Assembly (NCBI GenBank): GCA_001302245.1
Contig: LGYU01000027.1
Coordinates: 38,276 to 102,275, forward strand
From: Chitinophagaceae bacterium PMP191F
Lineage (GTDB): Bacteria > Bacteroidota > Bacteroidia > Chitinophagales > Chitinophagaceae
DNA length: 64,000 nt
Direction: 5' to 3'
Translations under genes and position numbers: made by a program
Notes under the pieces: model-generated
What the model saw: the letters and a program-made list of their open reading frames with translations, nothing else
Databases searched by the model: none
Told to the model about the DNA's origin: nothing
Shown here: positions 44,701-54,286 of the stretch, piece by piece
Numbering within the stretch: the first letter of the stretch is position 1
Layout: each line of letters starts with the position of its first letter

Positions 44701-46761
44701 GTGAATCAGTCACATTACTACCAGCATCTCAATTCTACCGGAGACAGGGTTTTCATGAATAGTGCTAATAGAAACTGGACGTTTAGTTCTATTACCAATA
44801 ATCTGTTTGTGCGTAATGCTACATATCCTACAGCGGCAGGACAGCAATCTAACTTCCTGGTTTCTGTAAACGGTCTGGATTATATCGGGCCGGGATGTAA
44901 TTACGATGAGCTGATTTTTAATGTACTGGACCCGATTTCTTTCAAACCCTGGATAAATGATTTTTCAGGTGCAACGGGTTTATACAACAGTAACAAATCC
45001 AATTGCGGAACCCAGCGCGAATACGGCTTTATTTATTCATTGACAACTGCTACGGGGCGTAAAAATGCGATGGATTTCCTGAATATGATCCCCAATGGAT
45101 TTTATATCGTGTGCAGAACCAATACCAGCCCTTATCTCAATCAGAATACATTTATTGATAAATGGAAGAATGATACGCTTACGTTGGGATCTGGTATATC
45201 ACTATATCATACCATTTATGGCATGGGGGGATATGCTGTGGATATGTATACCAGCCGCAGGGCATTAAGTTTTGTATTCAAAAAAGGCGACCCCGCTTTT
45301 ACCAAGTATGCAATTTCAGTAGATACGAGCGACAAAGTGAACCTGTCAGTTGATTGTACTACACCCGATACTGTTGGTTATATCACTTCACCTAAGTTCG
45401 GTCCTGCCAAAAGCTGGCACACCGCTAAATGGAGTGGTTCCAGTCTTGAAAATCCATCAATGGATAATGTAGCAGTAGATGTGATTGGTATTGATCCGGA
45501 AAATGTACCGACCAAACTGTTCACGATGGATCAGAACACACGAGTGCTGGATATATCAACGGTAGATGCCGTACATTATCCTTATATGCAGCTGAAAATG
45601 CGGGTAGCGGATTCTGTTAAGGCAACGCCGTTCCAGTTGGATAAATGGCGGATCTTATATACTCCGGCACCCGAGGGAGCCCTGGCGCATAACCTGTTCT
45701 TCAACATGAAGGATACGCTGGATGTAGGAGAACCGCTGAATTTTGGGGTTGCATTCAAGAATATCAGTAAAATACCATTTGAAGACAGCATTGCTGTAAA
45801 AGTATTTATCACCGATCGGAGTAACGTACAGCGACTGGTTAATATACCCAAACAAAAACCACTGGTAGTTGGCGACACCGTTAAACTGGTATTTACTATT
45901 GATACCAAAGATTACCTGGAAGACAATACATTATATGTGGAGTTCAACCCGGAGAACAGTCAGCCGGAGCAATATCACTTTAATAACTTCCTGTATCATA
46001 CCTTCTATGTACGTCCTGACAAAACCAGCCCGGTAATGGATGTAACATTCGATGGACAGCACATTCTGAACAGGGATATTGTTTCCAGCAGACCTCAGAT
46101 CCAGATCAAGATCAAGGATGAAGCCAAATACATGCTGTTGAATGATACGTCTATCAGCTCTGTGGAAGTGAAATTTCCTGACGCCAGTACACGTACCTAT
46201 TATTTTGACAATGATACGCTGCGGTTTATCCCCGCAGTAAGTGGAAGTAATAACACGGCAAGTATTGAATTCAGACCTGCATTTACCAAACAGTTTAATC
46301 CTGATGAAGATGAATATGAGTTGACTGTAAAAGGTAAAGACAGAAGTAATAACAAGGCAGGTCAACTGCAATACCGTATTGCATTCCGTGTTATTACCAA
46401 ACCTATGATCTCGAACGTACTGAACTATCCAAACCCATTCAGTACTTCTACAGCCTTTGTATTTACCATTACAGGTAGCGAAGTGCCCAGTAATATCAAA
46501 ATACAGATATTAACGGTAACCGGTAAAATTGTACGTGAGGTTACCAAGGCCGAACTGGGACCATTGCATATCGGTAGAAATATTACAGAGTTTAAATGGG
46601 ATGGTACCGACCAGTACGGTCAAAAACTGGGTAACGGTGTATATCTATACAGGGTAGTTACAACCTTGAATGGTAAGTCTATGGATAAGTACAAAGCACA
46701 GGATGACAATACAGATAAATTCTTTACCAACGGGTATGGCAAAATGTACCTGATGCGATAA
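41707..46761 (+). CDS. Giant C25 (gingipain-like) cysteine peptidase, PorU-related
   Basis: A 1,684-residue exported protein; ATG 41707 starts the signal peptide, and a TTG 15 bp upstream is unlikely. The C25 domain spans about residues 395-780, with catalytic His637 (TYFGHSSS) and Cys667 (NGCNAG). The second half has Ig-like segments (IRMANIGRAISDSVLLEVRR) and a FlgD-like end with NYPNPFSTSTAFVF. PorU, the type IX sortase, is a C25 protein that works with PorV, but it is usually 1,100-1,300 residues, so this may be a paralogue. The NYPNPF motif recalls type IX cargo domains, yet about 100 residues follow it. Confidence 0.85.
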   Translation: MKKIFTLLLILSGLTGFGQQYYNEWVKFGQTYYKFKVGRTGLYRISKSVLASANIANTPVQNLELWRNGQRVPFYPSVPTGILPDGGYIEFWGQMNDGKPDAPLYRDPAYQHTDKVSIISDTAQYFLSVNTNQSGFLINDITNNPGGSSLTPEPYFMYTLGNYYKAKLNQGFASVVGEYIYSSSYDKGEFYSTADIKPSGPVTTTINSLFPYSGGPAATMAFGACGNALNERNIRVTVDGAVVKDTVMNYFNDLKTGVVLSGLSSSGTVNVTFQNNSAVSTDRMVVSYFEINYARQFNFANQSNFEFTLPAKPAGYLLNITNFNYGSVAPVLYDLNNGERYVGDISTPGTVKFALPGSSAIRKLVLVSEDASNIIAVSDLATKNFVNYANAANHGDYIIISHPILYTGSSGNNPVEDYKTYRQSSQGGSHKVVIVDVNELIDQFGYGIKKDPIAIKNFLRYARASFTIQPKFVFLMGRGMTYYDYHNNEAMPLVDRLNLVPTFGYPGSDNMLSSVDGANPIAVTPIGRLSVVDGKEIEVYLDKMKQYENVQQTSPATLAAREWMKNVAHVTGSSDIYLGTVLCNYMNVYKQIIEDTAFGGKVSMFCKTSTNPVEMMNAERLAGLFNEGISFLTYFGHSSSTTLEFDIDKPETYANEGKYPVFFVNGCNAGNFFTYYAQRFSVNETLSEKFVLAPKHGTIAFVASTHFGIVNYLNVYLNNLYYEIGQVDYGKTLGEICRDALTRLINVAGISDYYARSHAEEITLHGDPALYLNGQPKPDFVIEPSSIKISPTFISVAENDFKVKIRMANIGRAISDSVLLEVRRQYPDGTVGIIYRHKVKGIRNADSITLSVPVVPLRDKGLNKITVTIDADMAIDEMSESNNTATQEFYIYEDEAKPAYPYEYAIITDPMQKLYASTANPLSTSRSYIMEMDTTTAFNSPLKVSKTITSTGGVLEFTPGVVYQDSVVYYWRVATVPTSGPDYQWNVSSFTYIPNTEGVNQSHYYQHLNSTGDRVFMNSANRNWTFSSITNNLFVRNATYPTAAGQQSNFLVSVNGLDYIGPGCNYDELIFNVLDPISFKPWINDFSGATGLYNSNKSNCGTQREYGFIYSLTTATGRKNAMDFLNMIPNGFYIVCRTNTSPYLNQNTFIDKWKNDTLTLGSGISLYHTIYGMGGYAVDMYTSRRALSFVFKKGDPAFTKYAISVDTSDKVNLSVDCTTPDTVGYITSPKFGPAKSWHTAKWSGSSLENPSMDNVAVDVIGIDPENVPTKLFTMDQNTRVLDISTVDAVHYPYMQLKMRVADSVKATPFQLDKWRILYTPAPEGALAHNLFFNMKDTLDVGEPLNFGVAFKNISKIPFEDSIAVKVFITDRSNVQRLVNIPKQKPLVVGDTVKLVFTIDTKDYLEDNTLYVEFNPENSQPEQYHFNNFLYHTFYVRPDKTSPVMDVTFDGQHILNRDIVSSRPQIQIKIKDEAKYMLLNDTSISSVEVKFPDASTRTYYFDNDTLRFIPAVSGSNNTASIEFRPAFTKQFNPDEDEYELTVKGKDRSNNKAGQLQYRIAFRVITKPMISNVLNYPNPFSTSTAFVFTITGSEVPSNIKIQILTVTGKIVREVTKAELGPLHIGRNITEFKWDGTDQYGQKLGNGVYLYRVVTTLNGKSMDKYKAQDDNTDKFFTNGYGKMYLMR

Positions 46762-46782
46762 TGAATGAAATCAAAAAATAAA

Positions 46783-46813
46783 CAAAGAGGCTGTCTTCGG
46801 GTGGCCTTTTTTG
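46783..46813 (+). terminator. Terminator after the C25 gene
   Basis: AAAGAGGCTGTC, a TTCG loop and GGTGGCCTTTTTT form a stem with several G-T pairs, followed by T-runs. Confidence 0.65.
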
Positions 46814-46957
46814 TTTTGTAAACTATTTGCAGAATGCAGTTTTTATAATTAAGAGGTGGAAAGCCTGAAACTCCGTGCAAAGCTTCATGCTTTGGGTTAT
46901 GGGCAATGAATAATACAGAATAAGCCATCCGTATTTCCCATTTCTTATTTTTAATCT

Positions 46958-48343
46958 TTAGAGGGTTTTCAGGTATTCAATCACAGCTTTACGTTCTTCA
47001 TTGGTAAGTTGATCACCAAAATAATGTCCGCGATTGCTGTAGCCCGGCAGGTCTGTATTGTAGATATTCTTTTTACCGGGTTGCTGAAGAGTGGTGAATT
47101 GCCAGCCGATACTTTTATAATCGTAGGCAGGTTTGTCAAAATCCCTTGACCAGTACCGCGGACGAAGATCGCTGTTCAATAAGGCTTCCAGTGTTGGAAC
47201 AGAACCATTATGCAGGTAGGGTGCTGTACACCAGATACCATCCAGTGGTGGTGCTATGTAACCGGCAAAAGGCTCCAGCCGTGCAGGATGATCTCCCTGT
47301 GTAAACCAACTGTTGTTGAACCAGTTTACAAATTGAGGATTGGAGTAATTGCTTGTATACAACATGGAATCAGTTTGTATAACAGCCTGTGGTATCAGCA
47401 GGTTAGGGTAACTTTCATTAGCTCCGTATGTGCCATGACATTTTGCACAGTTATCCAGGAAAACTTTTTCACCTTCTTTGACCAGTTGCAGATCAATGGA
47501 ACCGGGATATGCCGGAGGTTTTAATGTATACAGATATGCCAGTACGTCTGGCATATGACTATCTACTTCGCGTGATTCAGCTGTATCATTTACAGTAAGC
47601 AGGTTGGATGCCATCAGGAAACGGCCAAAATCACCGCGACCGAATCCATTGTAAAACATAGCATTCTTTTTACGCAATAACCACCAGGCTGGTACGTCTG
47701 TAGGAATTACTTCTGCCGGAATTTCAAGTTGTGATTTTTCATTCCATTTAAAGGTAACAGGATCACGATGTGCAGCCAGTATAGCGGCCAATCTGTCTGC
47801 AGCATTTACACCCTGTACTTCTGTTATCAGGTAAGGACCTATTGCTTTGGCAACATTGATAAATGATTTAGAAGCCTCATATTTGCGTGGAGCGGTCAGT
47901 TTTAATACGGACTCAAGACGTTGCAGGTTGCGCAGGTTCAGTTTGTCGTCCTCTGCAAAATTGATCATGGTATTGCCCATACCTATATACAGATGATCAT
48001 CAAATATCTGCGCATGACATTGCAGGCAATTAGGTGCTACCAGTATTTCGCCATTTGTAGCAGTAACAGCAGTATAGTCGTGTGAAAGCTTTTCATTTTT
48101 ACCGGTACGTTGCAGGTAATTCTTTTTGTCTTTGCCCAATCCAAGTATAAAGAAGCTATAGGGGATACCGCCTTTTACATAATCACCGGTAGTCAGGTAA
48201 GTAAAGCCTTTCTGCGGATCACCATTCATGCGTTGCTGGCTGGGAGGAATGGGTACCGGTTCTGTATCACGCAGTTCATTCAGCAGGGTGGTAAATGCCG
48301 TTCCGCTGATCACTATCACGATAAGGATGCCCCATTTTTTCAT
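46958..48343 (-). CDS. Dihaem c-type cytochrome
   Basis: A 461-residue exported cytochrome with an N-terminal signal anchor (WGILIVIVISGTAFTTLL). Two CxxCH haem sites are present: CLQCH near residue 107 and CAKCH near 303. A later block (PPLDGIWCTAPYLHNGSVPT) is usual in this group of cytochromes, and the end LTNEERKAVIEYLKTL is a cytochrome c helix. It is probably periplasmic and electron-carrying or catalytic. No partner oxidoreductase lies nearby. Confidence 0.9.
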   Translation of the reverse strand: MKKWGILIVIVISGTAFTTLLNELRDTEPVPIPPSQQRMNGDPQKGFTYLTTGDYVKGGIPYSFFILGLGKDKKNYLQRTGKNEKLSHDYTAVTATNGEILVAPNCLQCHAQIFDDHLYIGMGNTMINFAEDDKLNLRNLQRLESVLKLTAPRKYEASKSFINVAKAIGPYLITEVQGVNAADRLAAILAAHRDPVTFKWNEKSQLEIPAEVIPTDVPAWWLLRKKNAMFYNGFGRGDFGRFLMASNLLTVNDTAESREVDSHMPDVLAYLYTLKPPAYPGSIDLQLVKEGEKVFLDNCAKCHGTYGANESYPNLLIPQAVIQTDSMLYTSNYSNPQFVNWFNNSWFTQGDHPARLEPFAGYIAPPLDGIWCTAPYLHNGSVPTLEALLNSDLRPRYWSRDFDKPAYDYKSIGWQFTTLQQPGKKNIYNTDLPGYSNRGHYFGDQLTNEERKAVIEYLKTL

Positions 48344-48390
48344 TGGTACCGTTTTCGATGCAGTATAAAATTAGTACAGAGCGAGGGAAT

Positions 48391-48504
48391 AGTTGTAGGT
48401 TATAGGCAATAAGTTATAGGTTAAATGCAAACCGGAGGATAATTTTTTACTATTTAATTCATAGTCTGGAAGTTGGGTCAGGTATAACCTACAACTTATA
48501 ACCA
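48391..48504. repeat. Word-iterated inverted repeat, family B
   Basis: Left arm GTTGTAGGTTATAGG and repeats (48391-48424); right arm AGGTATAACCTACAACTTAT (48480 onward, to 48504). The words TTATAGGTT and AACCTATAA-like recur within each arm. It occupies the gap between the cytochrome and ligase genes. Confidence 0.6.
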
Positions 48505-48517
48505 GTGTTTTACATGT

Positions 48518-50119
48518 TTACTTACCGTAAACTTCCAGCATCTTCTTCAGATCTTCCAGGGTATTGATCTCATCGGCCTTTTTGTCTTTACGCCAGCGGT
48601 TGATACGGGGAAAACGCAAGGCAACGCCCGATTTATGCCGGTTACTGGCTGCAATTCCTTCAAAAGCAATTTCAAATACCAGTTCAGGTTTTACCGTACG
48701 CACGGGACCAAATTTTTCTAGTGAATTGCGTTTTACAAAAGCGTCCACTTCTGCAAATTCCTTGTCCGTTAAACCGGAGTAAGCTTTGGTAAATGAAACC
48801 AGTTTATCGCCATCCTTTACGGCAAACGTGTAATCTGTATACAGGTTACTTCTGCGACCGGCGCCTTTCTGCGCATAGATCATCACCGCATCAATCACCA
48901 GCGGATCAATTTTCCATTTCCACCAGTCGCCTCTTTTACGACCTACCTGGTAAGCAGAAGATCTTCTTTTCAGCATTAGTCCTTCACTGTTGATGGTACG
49001 TGCCTGTTCGCGAATGGTGGCTAGCTCATTCCAGTCTGTAAAAGGAACAATGGGCGACAACTGTAGTAGGGGAAGCTGAACTTGCTGTACCAGTTTTTCC
49101 AGCATTACACGTCGTTCTTCCAGTGCAAGATGCCTGATATCTTCGCTATTAAATTCCAGCAGGTCATACGCAAAAATGCCGGCAGGTGCTTCCTGCAAAT
49201 GTTTTTTAGTTACATTTTTGCGACCGATACGGGTTTGCAGAACGTTAAAGTTCAAGACCTGCCCATCTTTGAATGGCAGTATTTCTCCGTCAATTACCAC
49301 ACCGTCGGGCAGAAGTGGAGTAAGCGTTTCATATTCGGGAAATTTCTCTGTGATCAGTTCTTCACCACGGCTCCATACAAACAGGGTGTCATTGCGTTTG
49401 ATGATCTGACCGCGGATACCATCCCATTTCCATTCAGCCTGCCATTCCTGTGGGGAGCCAAGTTCCTGCAAATTTTCTTCCAGTGCATAGGCCAGGTAAA
49501 AAGGGTAGGGTTTTGAATGATCAATGGCTGTGGCTTCTGCACTCAACAGGTCTTCAAATGTGGTGGATGCAGGATTCCAGTTACCACTGATCCGGTGAGC
49601 AATCACGCCGGCATCTGTATTCAGCGATCTTGCCAGCGCATTGACCATCAGCTTTTGTGACACGCCTACGCGGAATGTGCCTGACAATAATTTATTGAAT
49701 ACGAAACGTTCTTTGCTGGTAAGTTCAAGCCATGATTGTACTATAAAGGTTTTCTTTTCTTCCTCGGTTGCTTTTTCCAGCGCAATAAATTGCTCTGCAT
49801 AATAATACAGCGGTTTGTTGACAGAGGGTGTTACAGAAAAAGTATCAGGTATCAATAGGGCAATGGTTTCTGAAAGATCTCCCACAGTATGATAGCTTTC
49901 CTCCAGCAGCCATATAGGAAGTTGTACCAGTTCAGCGCACCAGGTTTGTAGTTGTGTTGAATTGACTGTACGGCGCGGACGTCTGCCGCTGAAAAGTGCA
50001 ATCACCCATACCTTGTCTTTATCGTCGGCATGCGTAAAATAATCTACCAATGCATCCAGCTTATCGTTGGTTTTGGTAGACATACTGAGCTGTGTTACCA
50101 GTTTGGCGAAAGACTTCAT
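48518..50119 (-). CDS. ATP-dependent DNA ligase (ligase-exonuclease cluster type)
   Basis: A 533-residue ligase, distinct from the NHEJ ligase. An N-terminal domain (about 1-200) precedes the nucleotidyltransferase core with motif I AEWKWDGIRGQII (adenylated Lys231), GVVIDGEIL and later EGLMLKRRSSAYQVGRKRGD. The OB end follows (RFPRINRWRKDKKADEI). ATG at 50119 is chosen; upstream codons lie within a repeat. The next gene upstream encodes its dedicated exonuclease. Relatives in other bacteria also carry an Lhr helicase and a PdeM phosphoesterase, which are not in this window. Confidence 0.93.
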   Translation of the reverse strand: MKSFAKLVTQLSMSTKTNDKLDALVDYFTHADDKDKVWVIALFSGRRPRRTVNSTQLQTWCAELVQLPIWLLEESYHTVGDLSETIALLIPDTFSVTPSVNKPLYYYAEQFIALEKATEEEKKTFIVQSWLELTSKERFVFNKLLSGTFRVGVSQKLMVNALARSLNTDAGVIAHRISGNWNPASTTFEDLLSAEATAIDHSKPYPFYLAYALEENLQELGSPQEWQAEWKWDGIRGQIIKRNDTLFVWSRGEELITEKFPEYETLTPLLPDGVVIDGEILPFKDGQVLNFNVLQTRIGRKNVTKKHLQEAPAGIFAYDLLEFNSEDIRHLALEERRVMLEKLVQQVQLPLLQLSPIVPFTDWNELATIREQARTINSEGLMLKRRSSAYQVGRKRGDWWKWKIDPLVIDAVMIYAQKGAGRRSNLYTDYTFAVKDGDKLVSFTKAYSGLTDKEFAEVDAFVKRNSLEKFGPVRTVKPELVFEIAFEGIAASNRHKSGVALRFPRINRWRKDKKADEINTLEDLKKMLEVYGK

Positions 50120-50251
50120 AATTTGAAAATTTGAAGATGTGCAGATTTGAAAATGGCATCCACTGCAATCAACTGATAGCATCTGAACATTAAGTACGCT
50201 AAGATCATGTTGTCCATTTTCAAATTTTCAAATTGGTTCATTTTCAAATTG
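50120..50251. repeat. Word-iterated inverted repeat, family C, overlapping a gene end
   Basis: Left arm AATTTGAAAATTTGAAGATG and more (50120-50156); right arm TTTTCAAATTTTCAAATTGG and more (50213-50251). The repeat fills the whole gap between the exonuclease and ligase genes and runs into the exonuclease gene, where it encodes its last residues (EQFENEPI) and its stop codon. Confidence 0.65.
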
Positions 50252-51238
50252 TTCCTCCTCTTCCGTACCAAAAGCAGTCTGTACTTCGCCTGCTTCAATG
50301 CCCTGTTCATTCAGGTAGCGACTGAACGCGGCCTGAAATCCGTGTGTTACAAATACTTTTTCAGCACCGGTGGCTTTTACAGCCTGTAGCAAACCTTTCC
50401 AGTCTGCATGATCGCTGAGCGCAAAACCGGCATCTGCATTTCTTCTGCGCTGGTGACCGCGTACCTGCATCCATCCGCTACAGATCCCTACGCTGAAAGG
50501 TGTAAAGCGATTCATCCAGGGCGTTCCGTCGGCAGATGGAGGTGCAATGACCACGCTACCTTTATATTGTTCTTTTGGAATATCAGGAGTTACACGTTGT
50601 ACAGTGGGTAATTCCCAGCCTTCTGCTGTTAATACCTGGTGAGTGTTCCAGATAGCTCCATGTAAAAAAATGCGATCGGTTACCGGCTCAATGGCTTTTA
50701 ATACTCTTTGCGCTTTTCCCAGGCTATAAGCAATCAATACAGAGATTCTGCCGGTTACCTGGTTGGAACGTATCCAGTTTTGCATGTCCGTATAGATCTC
50801 CTGCTGCGGCTTCCAGTTGTAAATAGGCAAACCAAAAGTAGATTCCGATATAAAAGTGTGACAGGGTATTGCTTCAAAAGCCCCGCTGATGCCATCGTTC
50901 TCGGTTTTATAATCACCGCTTACTACCCACACTTCACCATTTTGCTCCACACGAACCTGTGAAGAACCAATAATGTGTCCGGCCGGATGCAGCGAAACTT
51001 TAACACCATTCATATAAATGGCTTCGCCCCATTCCAGGCTTTGGTAATGATTATCTCCCAGTCGCAATTGTAACAGCGGAGTTGTATAACGATGACAGAG
51101 GTAGTATTGATTGCCGGGGCGTGCATGATCGCTATGGGCATGTGTAATGACAGCCCTATCCACCGGTTTCCAGGGATCAATATAGAAATCGCCGGCACGG
51201 CAGTATAAACCCTTGTCTGTAAAATCTATCAGTGGCAT
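50228..51238 (-). CDS. Ligase-associated DNA exonuclease (metallo-beta-lactamase fold)
   Basis: A 336-residue nuclease. The metal site HAHSDHAR (His33, His35, Asp37, His38) is intact. Further family blocks are GHIIGSSQVRVE, SGDYK and FALSDHADWKGLL. In other bacteria it processes ends for the adjacent ligase. It is upstream of the ligase in the same direction, with only the repeat between. The C-terminal end EEEEQFENEPI is encoded by the repeat, so the ancestral end may have differed. Confidence 0.93.
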   Translation of the reverse strand: MPLIDFTDKGLYCRAGDFYIDPWKPVDRAVITHAHSDHARPGNQYYLCHRYTTPLLQLRLGDNHYQSLEWGEAIYMNGVKVSLHPAGHIIGSSQVRVEQNGEVWVVSGDYKTENDGISGAFEAIPCHTFISESTFGLPIYNWKPQQEIYTDMQNWIRSNQVTGRISVLIAYSLGKAQRVLKAIEPVTDRIFLHGAIWNTHQVLTAEGWELPTVQRVTPDIPKEQYKGSVVIAPPSADGTPWMNRFTPFSVGICSGWMQVRGHQRRRNADAGFALSDHADWKGLLQAVKATGAEKVFVTHGFQAAFSRYLNEQGIEAGEVQTAFGTEEEEQFENEPI

Positions 51239-51389
51239 ATATCATTTACTTAAAATATTATGCCGAAGGGATGCTGGTAAGAAATACGAAGTACAGCAGG
51301 CTGAAAGATTGAGATCAAAGCATATATTCTGTCTTTCAACTGTTAGCAATGGGTTATTGCAGAACTTTAAACCTTCAGATCCGGAACAA

Positions 51390-52568
51390 TTAATAAACAG
51401 CCTTTACAGCACCATCTACTTTACGGATAAAATACAGCTTTTTGTTCTCAAAATAATCCAGTGTCATGGTTTTGCGGTTCAGAACGGGTTGAATGTCAAA
51501 ATCATTAAAGACCTTGTATTTCTTTTCACCCAGGCTGGAACTGAGATTTTTACCATGATCGCTTAACAGGTGACCAAAACGATACATGGTTTCATAGCCT
51601 CTGTACACCATATCGGAAGGATAGCCGAACAGGGCAGTTTTAAAATGCTCCTGCAGAGCTGTTACCAGTTTATTGGCGGGGTCTGTATAAAAAGGAGTGC
51701 TGTAATAAATTTCAATGCCCTTGTACACCGGTTTTTCAAAATCAACCATTTCCCAGGTGGGCATGCCAAATACAGTGCTGGCATAACTGCTGCTGACAGA
51801 AGCCAGTTGCTGACAGATGGTTTGTGCAAATGCAGCATCAAGACTGCCTACCAGGCAAACATTGGTCACATTACTGTCGAGATGTGGCAGTAATTGTTTT
51901 ACCGTAAAATTATTTTCCAGGGTAACGTATTTTACTTTCAGCGGAACTGATGAAGTGGTCTTTGCTGCATCGGTTAAATACTCCTGCAGCCTGTCTTCCT
52001 GTACTCCTTTTTTTCGGAATATGATAATGTTGGATAACGCAAAATTCTTTTGCAGGTATTTATAAATGGCTGTACAATGTGTTGCCAGTGTCGCGTTCAG
52101 TACTACAAAATGCGGATTGTTGGTTACGCCGGCATCGTTGGGCAGGTTGGCATTTATAAAGGGAATACCCAGTGTAGCGGCAGTATGTGCAAGCAGTGCG
52201 GCCTCATTTACGGTAACATGCCCTATGATGAGGTCTGTATTTTTAAAATCTTCTTCCCGGGTAACAACTTCTGGTTTCTGGATGGCAGAACGTGTATCGT
52301 ACACGTGTATTTCCAGTTGAAGCCCTTCCTTTTTCATGGAGTCAATGGCCAGTTGTGCGCCTTCCCAGAACTCTAAACCGGCATTGAAAAAGCGGGGAAA
52401 ATTTTTGTCGTACCGGTAATTACCACCGGCGTCAAAAGCAGAGTCCAGGTATAAAGGGGCAAAAACAGCAATATGATAACGGCCTTGAACAGAATCGGCC
52501 TGTGCATGCGTAAAAAGTACCTGCAATAAAGCAAGCATGATGAGTACTGATAGCTGAATGTGCTTCAT
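51390..52568 (-). CDS. Periplasmic-binding-protein-like exported protein (ABC amino-acid SBP type)
   Basis: A 392-residue exported protein of the type I periplasmic-binding fold. From ATG 52568, a signal peptide (QLSVLIMLALLQVLFTHAQA) is followed by HIAVFAPLYLDSAFD, GAQLAIDSMKKEGLQLEI and DLIIGHVTVNEAALLAHTAA. No permease or ATPase gene accompanies it, so it may bind ligand for a sensor or have a non-transport role. It follows guaA on the same strand. Confidence 0.8.
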   Translation of the reverse strand: MKHIQLSVLIMLALLQVLFTHAQADSVQGRYHIAVFAPLYLDSAFDAGGNYRYDKNFPRFFNAGLEFWEGAQLAIDSMKKEGLQLEIHVYDTRSAIQKPEVVTREEDFKNTDLIIGHVTVNEAALLAHTAATLGIPFINANLPNDAGVTNNPHFVVLNATLATHCTAIYKYLQKNFALSNIIIFRKKGVQEDRLQEYLTDAAKTTSSVPLKVKYVTLENNFTVKQLLPHLDSNVTNVCLVGSLDAAFAQTICQQLASVSSSYASTVFGMPTWEMVDFEKPVYKGIEIYYSTPFYTDPANKLVTALQEHFKTALFGYPSDMVYRGYETMYRFGHLLSDHGKNLSSSLGEKKYKVFNDFDIQPVLNRKTMTLDYFENKKLYFIRKVDGAVKAVY

Positions 52569-52724
52569 CCGCAAACAATTTTGAATGACCCTTCCCGGCA
52601 GAAACAATCACACATGGTATATTAAGCCACCGGGTTATACTATATCACGCAAGAACGTTGGAATACTTTTTTCATTGCAAACATGATACAGTACAACCCT
52701 TTATGGTATATGCTGTACAGACGG

Positions 52725-54257
52725 TTACTCCCATTCAATCGTTGCAGGTGGTTTGCTGCTGATATCGTATACCACCCTGTTAATTCCCCGTACGTTGTTA
52801 ATGATGTCGTTTGAAATGTGTGCAAGGAATTCGTATGGCAGATGCGCCCAGTCGGCAGTCATCCCATCTACAGAAGTTACGGCACGCAGTGCTACGGTAA
52901 ATTCATAGGTCCTTTCGTCACCCATTACCCCAACGCTTTTTACCGGCAGTAAGATAGTGCCTGCCTGCCACACCTGGTTGTATAAATTAAATTCTTTAAG
53001 TCCTTTGATGTAACGGTCATCGGCATCCTGCAGCAACTGTACTTTTTCCGGGGTGATCTCTCCCAGTATCCTGATTGCCAGACCAGGGCCGGGGAAAGGA
53101 TGCCTGTTCAGCAGATCATCAGGAATACCCAGCTCACGACCAACGCGACGTACCTCGTCTTTGAACAGGAAACGCAGTGGTTCTACCAGTTCCAGGTGCA
53201 TAATATCCGGCAAACCACCTACGTTGTGGTGCGATTTGATGGTAACAGAAGGTCCATGAACGGAAACACTTTCAATTACATCAGGATAAATAGTACCCTG
53301 CCCCAGTAATTCGATCCCTTCTATCTTTTTAGCTTCATCCTGGAACACATCAATGAACAGTTTACCGATGGTTTTACGTTTGGCTTCCGGATCGGTTTTG
53401 CCTTTCAGTTCATTGTAGAACAGGTTTTTAGCATCAATACCTTTTACATTCAGTCCTATCTGGCGATAAGTCTCCAGTACCTGTTCAAATTCATCTTTAC
53501 GCAATACTCCATTATCTACAAAAATACCATACAGGCGGTCGCCGATGGCTTTGTGAATAAGAGTAGCTGCAACGGTAGAGTCAACTCCACCGCTCAGTGC
53601 CATAATAGCTTTACGATCACCGATCTGCAGTTTCAGTGCATTAACAGTATCGGTAATAAAGTGTGCAGGTGTCCAGTCCTGGGCACAACCACAGATATTT
53701 ACGAGGAAGTTTTTAAGGAGTTTTTTGCCTTCAACAGAATGGTATACTTCAGGGTGGAACTGTACACAGTACAATGCCAGGCCATCAATACCTTTTTTAA
53801 AGGCTGCATACGGAATACTTTCTGTAGCAGCCAGCACTTCAAAACCTGCCGGCATTTCCAGTACAGAATCACTGTGACTCATCCATACCTGCGAGTTATC
53901 AATAACATCGTTCAGTAAAATGTCGTCCTGCTTTTTTTGCATCAGCGCACGTCCGTACTCACGTTTGTTACTTTTAGCCACAACACCTCCAAACTGTTTG
54001 GCGGTAAGCTGGGCGCCGTAGCAAACACCCAATACCGGTACCTGCTGGTTCAATGCCTGCACGTCTACTTCAGGTGCATTGGCGTCATTTACAGAAAAAG
54101 GAGATCCTGAAAGGATGATGCCTTTCAGAGAGGCATCGAACTGTACAGGTTTGTGGTAGGGAATTATTTCGCAATAAACATTGGCCTCACGTACGGCCCT
54201 GGCAATCAACTGAGTATACTGGCTGCCAAAATCGAGAATAAGAATCTTTTCCGTCAT
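52725..54257 (-). CDS. guaA: GMP synthase (glutamine-hydrolysing)
   Basis: A 510-residue enzyme that converts XMP to GMP. From ATG 54257: class I glutaminase domain with Cys79 (GVCYGAQ), His168 and Glu170 (FHPE); ATP-PPase domain with the P-loop SGGVDS (222-227); and the dimerisation domain ending KPPATIEWE. Both active sites are intact and length is normal. Confidence 0.97.
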   Translation of the reverse strand: MTEKILILDFGSQYTQLIARAVREANVYCEIIPYHKPVQFDASLKGIILSGSPFSVNDANAPEVDVQALNQQVPVLGVCYGAQLTAKQFGGVVAKSNKREYGRALMQKKQDDILLNDVIDNSQVWMSHSDSVLEMPAGFEVLAATESIPYAAFKKGIDGLALYCVQFHPEVYHSVEGKKLLKNFLVNICGCAQDWTPAHFITDTVNALKLQIGDRKAIMALSGGVDSTVAATLIHKAIGDRLYGIFVDNGVLRKDEFEQVLETYRQIGLNVKGIDAKNLFYNELKGKTDPEAKRKTIGKLFIDVFQDEAKKIEGIELLGQGTIYPDVIESVSVHGPSVTIKSHHNVGGLPDIMHLELVEPLRFLFKDEVRRVGRELGIPDDLLNRHPFPGPGLAIRILGEITPEKVQLLQDADDRYIKGLKEFNLYNQVWQAGTILLPVKSVGVMGDERTYEFTVALRAVTSVDGMTADWAHLPYEFLAHISNDIINNVRGINRVVYDISSKPPATIEWE

Positions 54258-54286
54258 GGTGACGCGAAGGTAGGAAAGTTTGGGGA

